DNA of 64,000 nucleotides, taken from positions 18,450,118 to 18,514,117 of the forward strand of contig OY759262.1 in NCBI GenBank assembly GCA_963662155.1, given 5' to 3'. The position numbers and the translations under genes were made by a program. Shown piece by piece: positions 57,561 to 64,000 of this stretch; the stretch's first letter is position 1, and each line of letters opens with the position of its first letter. Source of the stretch: Lamellibrachia columna (Eukaryota > Annelida > Polychaeta > Sabellida > Siboglinidae). The notes below the pieces were generated by a model, which did not search any database, was not told the DNA's origin, and worked only from the letters and a program-made list of their open reading frames with translations.

Positions 57561-58115
57561 ACACAGAGAGAGACATATAGAGAGAGGGGGGAGATGTATA
57601 GAGGGGAAGATAGAAAAGACACCTAGAGGGCGGAGACAGACAGAGACGTATAGAGAGAGGTGGAGAGATGTATAGAGGGGGAGATACAAAGACACCTAGA
57701 GGGGGAGACGGACAGAGACATATAGAGAGGGGGAGATACAAAGACACCTAGAAGGAAGACAGACAGATATATAGAGAGAGGGAGATCTAGACAGACATAG
57801 AGAGAGAAACGTATAGAGGGGAAGATACAAAGACACCTAGAGGGGGAAGACAGAGACATATAGAGAGGGCGAGAGACGTATGGAGAGGGAGATACAAAGA
57901 CACCTAGAGGGAGAGACATAGAGAGGGGGAGAGATAGACAGAGACATAGAGGGGGGGGGAGATCTAGACAGACAGAGAGGGAGATAGACATATAGAGTGG
58001 AAGATACAAAGACATCTAGAGAGGGAGACAGACAGAGACATAGAGAGGGGGGGAGATATGCACAGAGATATAGAGAGGTGGGAGAGACACATATACATAG
58101 AGGGGGAGACAGACA
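57560..58115 (+). repeat. Purine-strand minisatellite, ~35-60 bp
   Basis: Variants of GGGGAGATACAAAGACACCT + AGAGGG and ATATAGAGAGAGG. The + strand is strongly purine-rich. Confidence 0.9.
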
Positions 58116-58118
58116 GAC

Positions 58119-58148
58119 AGACAGACACACACACACACACACACACAC
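58119..58148. repeat. (GACA)n-(CA)n microsatellite
   Basis: Short GACA then CA repeats. Confidence 0.85.
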
Positions 58149-58149
58149 G

Positions 58150-58588
58150 GAGTCGGATTGCAACTGTAATCCCGATAATGTTGCCACTTAAACACTTTGG
58201 GATTAAAATTAATGTGATCAATGTAATCCTCGGAGCTGGATCGTAACTGAGCAAGAATCTTGGACGAAGTGTGCCGTGGAAACGGTTTGGATCCCAAACC
58301 GCTGTTGAAGGTTGTACTTGATGATGTCTCTGTGACGCGATGGGTTTTAATTGTGATTAATCACATATAGCAATATCTACATGTGCATCAAACTAATTAA
58401 ACTTAGTGAGAGACAGCTGCATCATTAATCACGACTGTCTTGACTTCAGTGTTGACATCCGTATATCCAGTCTTAAGACATGTTATTGAAGTCACAACAT
58501 TCACACAGCCTTAGCATTGCATGGATCATATATCAACATGGTTCATATATCAGCATGGGTCATATATCAACATGGGTCATATATCAAC
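58150..58588. other. Non-coding spacer
   Basis: Near 58,530-58,585 a ~18-bp unit (CATATATCAACATGGGT) is repeated four times just beyond the LINE 3' end. Confidence 0.5.
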
Positions 58589-58778
58589 ATTTAACAAGAT
58601 TTGCCATCCAAGCCAAAAGTCCAGATGGCAAGTGGACAAGGAAGCCATTGGCTTATAGAGAGTCCAACAATGTTCATCTACTTATAACCCGCCCTCCTGA
58701 GATATGTGTCAACCTTGTTTTTAAACATATTCACGCTGCTAGCAGTTACACAATCCGTAGACAATTTGTTCCATTAAT

Positions 58779-59345
58779 TTATTGTCCTCTGTGAGAACGA
58801 GTGCTAACCTTCTTGAGTGAGAAAAACATAGTTCTATCAATATTTTCATACCCATTCAATATCTGAAAAACTTCAATCTGATCTCCTCTTAACCTATTTG
58901 TCTCTAGAGTTGTTAAACCATATTCTTTCAGGTGTTCTTCATAACTAAGTTCTCTCAGTTCTGGAATCATTTTAGTTGCTCTCCTTTGTATGCGTTCAAG
59001 CGTATTTATATCCTTCTTACGATATGGTCTCCATGCTTGTATACAGTATTCTAAATGAGGTCTAACTATTGCTTTATAAAGTGGTATAATTAACTTTTTT
59101 CCCTTGTATGTTATGTTTCTTCTAATCAATCCAAGAATTTGATTACCCTTTGAAGCTGCAGTACCACACTGCTCTGAAACTTTCATATCAGTGCTTATTG
59201 TAACTCCTAAGTCCTTTTCTTTTACAGTAGTACCCAGAACAGTATCTCCCATTTTATAGTTTACATTCAAGTTCCCATGTCCTGTATGTAGGCATTTACA
59301 TTTCCCAAAATTGAACAACATCTGCCATTTCTCAGACCATTTCAC
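58779..59345 (-). CDS. CR1-like RT thumb and C-terminal tail
   Basis: KWSEKWQMLFNFGKCKCLHT ... GVTISTDMKVSEQCGTAASK ... NITYKGKKLIIPLYKAIVRP, open for 188 codons and nearly identical to 17,130-17,700. Confidence 0.8.
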   Translation of the reverse strand: MKWSEKWQMLFNFGKCKCLHTGHGNLNVNYKMGDTVLGTTVKEKDLGVTISTDMKVSEQCGTAASKGNQILGLIRRNITYKGKKLIIPLYKAIVRPHLEYCIQAWRPYRKKDINTLERIQRRATKMIPELRELSYEEHLKEYGLTTLETNRLRGDQIEVFQILNGYENIDRTMFFSLKKVSTRSHRGQ

Positions 59346-59641
59346 TAATCTGTCCAGATCATTTTGTAAATGTTGTTTATCACCATCAGTATTAACCTTT
59401 CTAAACAGTTTTGTGTCATCGCAAATTTCAGTACGTTACATGTTATACTGTCGTCCAAGTCATTGATATATATTAAGAATAATATAGGTCCTAATACTGA
59501 TCCTTGAGGTACCCCACTCAAAACCGATTTCCAATTTGAAACTTCTCCATCTACTACAACTCGTTGTCTTCTGTCAGTCAGCCATTGTTCTATCCAGTCA
59601 GTTATGCTATCCCCGATACCATGGGCTTTTAATTTAAGTAG

Positions 59642-60241
59642 TCATCTTTGATGTGGCACTTTGTCAAAAGCTTTCTGAAAATCTAAGTAGATAATATCTA
59701 CTGGTGATCCCACGTCTATCCACTTAGTGATTTCTTCCAAAAAAATAACATTTGTTAAGCATGACCTCGCTTTAAGGAATCCATGTTGAGATGAATTTAA
59801 TAATTTATGCTTAATGAGGAAGTCCACCATATGGTGTTTAATTAACCTTTCTAATAATTTACAAATCACTGACGTTAAACTCACTGGTATGTAATTCTCT
59901 GACTTATTTCTCGAACCCTTTTTAAATAATGGTATGATGTTTGCTTCTTTCCATTCAAACGGAACAACTCCCTCTTTTAATGACAAGTTGAATACTCTTG
60001 CAAGTGGTATACTGATTTGTTCTACTGTTTCCATTAGTAATTTTGGAGGAATCCCATCCACTCCCGGTGATTTTTTATCCTTCATTGCCTTTATTTTCTT
60101 AGCTCCCAATTCTGGAGTTACAACTAACGGACCTAAATAGTCAGATTTAACCCCCTGAAATTTAGCATCAGCAACTGGTAATGAACTAATATCTTCTTTG
60201 GTAAACACTGAAATGAAGTAACCATTTAGGTCTTCCGCCAT
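59642..60241 (-). CDS. CR1-like RT fingers and palm, first part
   Basis: AEDLNGYFISVFTKEDISSL ... KKSPGVDGIPPKLLMETVEQ ... NIIPLFKKGSRNKSENYIPV ... SSQHGFLKARSCLTN ... YLDFQKAFDKVPHQR then a stop. The catalytic D-F-Q-K-A-F-D box is intact. Confidence 0.85.
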   Translation of the reverse strand: MAEDLNGYFISVFTKEDISSLPVADAKFQGVKSDYLGPLVVTPELGAKKIKAMKDKKSPGVDGIPPKLLMETVEQISIPLARVFNLSLKEGVVPFEWKEANIIPLFKKGSRNKSENYIPVSLTSVICKLLERLIKHHMVDFLIKHKLLNSSQHGFLKARSCLTNVIFLEEITKWIDVGSPVDIIYLDFQKAFDKVPHQR

Positions 60242-60317
60242 TAAAAACCCCTGTGATACTATATTTCCAGCACTGTCTTCTAGAGGTCCAACCTTGTCTT
60301 GTACGTTTTGTTTACTG

Positions 60318-60466
60318 GGGCCGGCATGCTTGCTGAGATTATTGGATGTAACTTATTTTGATGGTGTATGCTTGCCTAATTTCATGCTCCTTAATTAATA
60401 AATCTAAATGTCATTCTTTGGCCTATTTCAATCTACGCTGGACTTGTGTTGTTATTTTGCATAAAA
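60318..60466 (-). repeat. 148-bp repeat nested in the CR1-like LINE
   Basis: Reverse complement of 45,674-45,822 and of the start of the copy at 697. It splits the LINE between NSKSFYA and SKQNVQDKVGPLED codons, so it inserted after the LINE. Confidence 0.85.
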
Positions 60467-60751
60467 ACTCTTGCTGTTCATTTTTTATAGTTACATACTA
60501 GTTTTTGCTCATAGCTTCTTTTAGATTGTCTGATTTCAGTTGTAGCTGCATTAAGTGCCTCTTTGTAATTTGCATAGTCTTCTTCCTTTCTGGTATGCCT
60601 ATAAACCCTCCACATAGTTTGTTTTAACACTATTTTCTAATAGCTTCTTTTGACACGTGTTTCTTTCTACACCGTTTTCCTTGTTTTTTATTTTTGTGTT
60701 GTCCTCTTCGTTTATGTTTGGACTTCGGTAAACTAATCCAACAGTTAATTT

Positions 60752-61183
60752 TTAATTTCCTGAAACAATTTTGCACCAAACAGCTTCATCGCAATCTGCT
60801 TCCCTTTCTAGTTTTATTTCATAAGCCTGAATAGATTCTTTAACATATAAAATAACTCCCCCGCCCCTTCTTCCTATTCGATCTTTCCGAAACATTACGT
60901 ATCCTGTCAGTCCTAATTCAGCATCTGATATATCTGTGTTGGCCCATGATTCAGTTATACCAATCATGTGAGGGTCAATATCTTCTCCCATAATGTTTAA
61001 TTCGTTTTTCTTATTTACTATGCTCCTTGCATTTAAACATACGCATCTATAACCTTTTACAGACAAACAATGTTTACTTCCAAAAATATTTGTCATTGTA
61101 CCCATGTCACTATCTACTGCTGCTGAAAGTTTGTCCGCGAATACTGCCGCCCCCTTTCGACTTAGATGAAGCCCATCCTTCAT
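60752..61183 (-). CDS. CR1-like esterase end fused to AP endonuclease
   Basis: MKDGLHLSRKGAAVFADKL carries the D-x-x-H block of an SGNH hydrolase. It is followed in the same frame by CVCLNARSIVNKKNELNIM, IGITESWANTDISDAELGL and RRGGGVILYVKES, the N-terminal blocks of a LINE endonuclease. The frame ends at CKIVSGN; GLVYRSPNINEED continues in another frame. Confidence 0.8.
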   Translation of the reverse strand: MKDGLHLSRKGAAVFADKLSAAVDSDMGTMTNIFGSKHCLSVKGYRCVCLNARSIVNKKNELNIMGEDIDPHMIGITESWANTDISDAELGLTGYVMFRKDRIGRRGGGVILYVKESIQAYEIKLEREADCDEAVWCKIVSGN

Positions 61184-61260
61184 CTACATATCAGCCCTCC
61201 CAACAAAACCTCCCCATAAATCCACAAATCCAACTTCCTCTTCCCTACATAGCTTCTGGA

Positions 61261-62169
61261 CTAACATGTTAATTGCCATCCCCGACAATTTCGATATTTG
61301 TGACCCCTCCTGCCCATTACAGGTAAAATCCCTGACAGTATTACCTGCTCAACCTGCGTCTGTTTTAGTGTTCTGACCAACTGCCTATATTTCCTAACTA
61401 TGGCAGTTGTACCCTCCCTCTCTACGTTATTTGTCCCTACGTGTACTAAAACAGATCCACCCTTACCCGAACCTACGATGTTTTTTACCCTCTCAGTTAT
61501 CGCCTCTATTTTGGCTCCAGGCAAGCAGACCACCACATCATCTCCCTTGTTTAAGACTCTGTCGGTCTTCCTAGCTATCGAATCCCCCACAAACACGCTC
61601 GCTCTCTTCCTCACCCCCTCTATCACTGCTGCAGAATAACTCTTCCGTTCGACCCCTTCCATCACATTCTGTCCTGACCCCTTCCCTCCTGTCTCCTTCG
61701 CTCCTGTCTCCCCCACTTCCCACTCCAGTGCTCTTGTCTCTCCCACTCCCCTCTCCTTCACTCCGGTTGTTTTCCCTCTCGTCTCCCTCACTCCCTTCTC
61801 CTTCCCTCCTGTCTCCCCTACTCCCCTCACCTTCCCTCCTCTCAGCGTCCTCCCAGGCTGAGGTGAGCTCCCCCTAGCATCTCTTGTGTCTTTCCCCACT
61901 TTATCGTCTACTGTTCCCCCACCGGAACTACTGGCACAACCCCCCTGTTCCCTTCCCACCATTGCCACAACGAGCAGCCTCAGCTCTTCCAACTCCACCT
62001 CTAGTTCCTTCATCTTCATACATCCCCTACACTCAAAACTAAAACTATCTGCCTGGACCTCAGCCCATGACGTCTCGCACCCAGACTTGACGAAGTCCAC
62101 CCAGTTACTGCAACTGCCACAAATTAAGTGCCTTGTGGCCTTTAACTGCCGTTTGCAAGGGGCCATCAT
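61261..62169 (-). CDS. CR1-like ORF1 region: zinc finger plus SGNH esterase-like domain
   Basis: The start has the Cys pattern HLICGSCSNWVDFVKSGCE ... FECRGCMKMKEL, PHD-like. A coiled stretch, ELEVELEELRLLVVAM, and a low-complexity VGETGxKE repeat follow. The C-terminal half has FVGDSIARKTDRV (Ser block), CLPGAKIEAIT (Gly block) and VLVHVGTNN (Asn block) of SGNH hydrolases. The last block, DGLH, lies past a frameshift and stop at 61,183. CR1 ORF1 esterases are known to act on lipids and may aid trafficking. Confidence 0.78.
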   Translation of the reverse strand: MMAPCKRQLKATRHLICGSCSNWVDFVKSGCETSWAEVQADSFSFECRGCMKMKELEVELEELRLLVVAMVGREQGGCASSSGGGTVDDKVGKDTRDARGSSPQPGRTLRGGKVRGVGETGGKEKGVRETRGKTTGVKERGVGETRALEWEVGETGAKETGGKGSGQNVMEGVERKSYSAAVIEGVRKRASVFVGDSIARKTDRVLNKGDDVVVCLPGAKIEAITERVKNIVGSGKGGSVLVHVGTNNVEREGTTAIVRKYRQLVRTLKQTQVEQVILSGILPVMGRRGHKYRNCRGWQLTC

Positions 62170-62189
62170 ACAATTTAGTTTTAATTAGT

Positions 62190-62790
62190 TTGCTACGTTA
62201 GCATTGAATAAGGCTGTTTTTGTGATCAAAAGAACACTTTAGGCTAATATACTTGCTAACTATGTCTTCTATTAAGCTCGCATGAGAAAAAACCTACCAC
62301 CTAGCGAATACGGAGAACACTGTAACAAAACAACGAAATCAGTGTGTACTAATTTACGCTAAAATCCTGCTGTTAATTCCTTTACCAAAAACGTTTACTA
62401 CCACTATGTCAGATATTACCTTATGTATGCAATTTAAGTAAATATATCACTTTATCTTATATATATATATATATTTTATCTTATATATATATATATATAT
62501 ATTAGCAAATGATAGTTCGATGCACGAGTTGAATTCACGACCTGTAAGCAAACTCCCTTTTATCACTCGTTGAGTTTGAATCCGGGAAAAAATACTACCT
62601 CTGTTAACAAAGTCGGTTTCTTAATATATGTCTACAAGAAGTTTGTGAACAATATATGTATAATAGTAATACTTATTCTAACCAATATTCCAATGTTACT
62701 GACTATTCACTGTGCTATCTCAATTTTCGAATGGTAAACAACTCTATTAACGCTCGCTGACTTCCCTGATAGAGAAACTAACCCAGCCGG
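62190..62790. other. Spacer with (TA)n
   Basis: Two TA runs at about 62,458-62,502 and otherwise featureless AT-rich DNA. Confidence 0.5.
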
Positions 62791-62794
62791 CATA

Positions 62795-63800
62795 CAACGT
62801 CGGTATGACGTTGATTATTAGTTGTATATACGTTGCGACGTCGAACAACACAAATGCAACGTTTTCTCAGCGTCTGGTCATCGACGTCACAAGGACGTGG
62901 AAATTTGATGTCGCCACAACGTTGAAATCAAGTCGACAACCAAACCCAACGTCTTCACAACGTCTGGTTATCAACGTTATAAGGACGTGGAAATTTGACA
63001 TCCATGCAACGTTGTAATCATATCGACAGTTCAACCAACTAGTTTCATCTATAAATACAACGTTTTTACCACGTCTGGTCATCGACGTGATAACGACGTA
63101 GATATATATGACGTTGGCACAACGTTGAAATCACGTCGACAACCCAACCCAACGTCTTCACAACGTCTGGTTATCAACGTTATAAGGACGTGGAAATTTG
63201 ACATCCATGCAACGTTGTAATCATATCGACAGTTCAACCAACTAGTTTCATCTATAAATACAACGTTTTTACCACGTCTGGTCATCGACGTCACAAGGAC
63301 GTGGACATTTGATGTCGCCACAACGTTGAAATCAAGCCGACAACCAAACCCAACGTCTTCACAACGTCTGGTTATCAACGTTATAAGGACGTGGAAATTT
63401 GACATCCATGCAACGTTGTAATCATATCGACAGTTCAACCAACTAGTTTCATCTATAAATACAACGTTTTTACCACGTCTGGTCATCGACGTGATAACGA
63501 CGTAGACATATATGACGTTGGCACAACGTTGTAATCACGTCGACAACCCAACCCAACGTCTTTGCAACGTCTGGTCATCAACTTTAGAATTACGTGAAAA
63601 ATGTACGTCCATACAACGTTGCAATCACGTCGACAGCCCAACCAACTAGGTACATACATATAAATATGGCGTTTTACAATGTCTGATCATCAACGTTATA
63701 ACGACGTGGATATATGTGACGTTGTCACAACGTTGAAATAACGTCGGCAACGCAATTATAAGGTCATCGCAATTATAAGGACTTGGACATTTGACGTTCA
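62795..63800. repeat. ~200-bp ACGT-rich satellite
   Basis: The unit start CGTCTGGTTATCAACGTTAT recurs at 62,961, 63,164 and 63,365 (period 201-203). Each unit contains two related ~100-bp halves with GACGT, AACGTT and CGTCGACA motifs every 10-25 bp. The outer copies are degenerate. Confidence 0.93.
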
Positions 63801-63829
63801 TACAATGTTGCAATTTTTTATTTTTTCAA

Positions 63830-64000
63830 GTTGGGAATGTTAACTATAACATCTCTATTCTCTAAGACAACACAACACGTGCGGTGTTAGATGCCTTAAC
63901 TAAAAATTACACATAATAAGACCCTTTATATTTGTAATGTTAGGTAATTTAAGGCAGCTTTCACCACACATTTTGGTATTGAGTAAGTCAGCGGCATATC
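63830..64000. other. Window end, no features
   Basis: AT-rich sequence without recognisable elements. Confidence 0.4.

Larger units (their letters stand above)
58590..62170 (-). mobile_element. CR1-like LINE, copy 3 (longest), minus strand
   Basis: Reading on the minus strand from 62,170: Cys-rich zinc-finger start, SGNH esterase-like domain, AP endonuclease, linker, RT and C-terminal tail, and 3' UTR ending AAATCTTGTTAAAT. RT blocks include KKSPGVDGIPPKLL, YLDFQKAFDKVPHQR and SGVPQGSVLGPILFLIYIND. A small deletion removes the catalytic F-A-D-D box frame near 59,430. The endonuclease is broken near 60,750, and a 148-bp foreign repeat interrupts the linker. Several frameshifts make it inactive. 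Confidence 0.9.

Noticed and set aside
56221..57747. Leu/Ser-rich minus-strand ORFs up to 460 codons
   Set aside because: They read through GA-rich tandem units in several overlapping frames at once, with no independent coding signal.
61400..62188. Plus-strand ORFs opposite the CR1 ORF1 region
   Set aside because: Antisense to the esterase and zinc-finger frame; no own homology.

Overview
This is a window of animal (metazoan) nuclear DNA, most likely from a marine invertebrate; the species cannot be fixed from sequence alone. The reasons are short exons with GT..AG introns, an AT-rich and CpG-poor background, very many micro- and minisatellites, and a broad set of decayed retroelements and DNA transposons: CR1-like and RTE-like LINEs, Penelope-like elements, a DIRS-like element, a piggyBac-like element, Mutator-like and FLYWCH remnants, and tRNA-derived SINEs. 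There are no operons, bacterial promoters or CRISPR arrays.

Three host genes can be recognised, all on the + strand and all damaged. (1) About 4.3-13.3 kb: ten exons of a protein built from repeated FN3-like extracellular modules. Some exons are intact; others carry stops or frameshifts. (2) About 16.0-24.8 kb: nine exons of TRMT44 (METTL19), the tRNA-Ser uracil-44 2'-O-methyltransferase. The AdoMet-binding motif is present, but there are two in-frame stops, and an RTE-like LINE lies where a conserved exon should be. (3) About 39.2-49.6 kb (perhaps to 50.6 kb): the 3' third of the chromatin remodeller CHD1. It has the pre-SANT acidic segment, a SANT/SLIDE piece and the CHCT helical domain, but no chromodomains or ATPase. 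It carries stops, a 71-bp internal duplication and an in-frame 42-bp minisatellite. Either these are decayed gene fragments or the assembly has many uncorrected errors; RNA data would decide.

Layout. 0-4.3 kb: dispersed repeats and a LINE 3' end. 4.3-13.3 kb: the FN3-like gene, with a Penelope-like copy, a splice-donor minisatellite and a piggyBac-like element in its introns. 14-15 kb: Mutator-like transposase remnant. 16-25 kb: TRMT44 with CR1, SINE and RTE insertions. 25.9-29.6 kb: nested retroelements (two inverted Penelope-like ends, one split by an RTE-like LINE with a 12-bp target duplication, the whole lying against an older LINE). 30-38 kb: mostly non-coding, with three unidentified coding-like pieces, a FLYWCH-like fragment and a 455-bp (GT)n-(GGGT)n tract. 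39-50 kb: CHD1 with many minisatellites. 51.7-52.9 kb: a splice-acceptor minisatellite. 54-55 kb: DIRS-like remnant. 56.3-58.1 kb: GA-rich arrays. 58.6-62.2 kb: a long CR1-like LINE on the minus strand with a zinc-finger/SGNH-esterase module ahead of its endonuclease. 62.8-63.8 kb: an ACGT-rich satellite.

The most unusual pattern is that four separate minisatellites are built on or against exon boundaries: 8.3 kb, 40.1 kb, 43.3 kb and 51.7 kb. Their units repeat donor-like, branch-point-like or acceptor-like sequence, which suggests splice junctions as birthplaces of tandem arrays.
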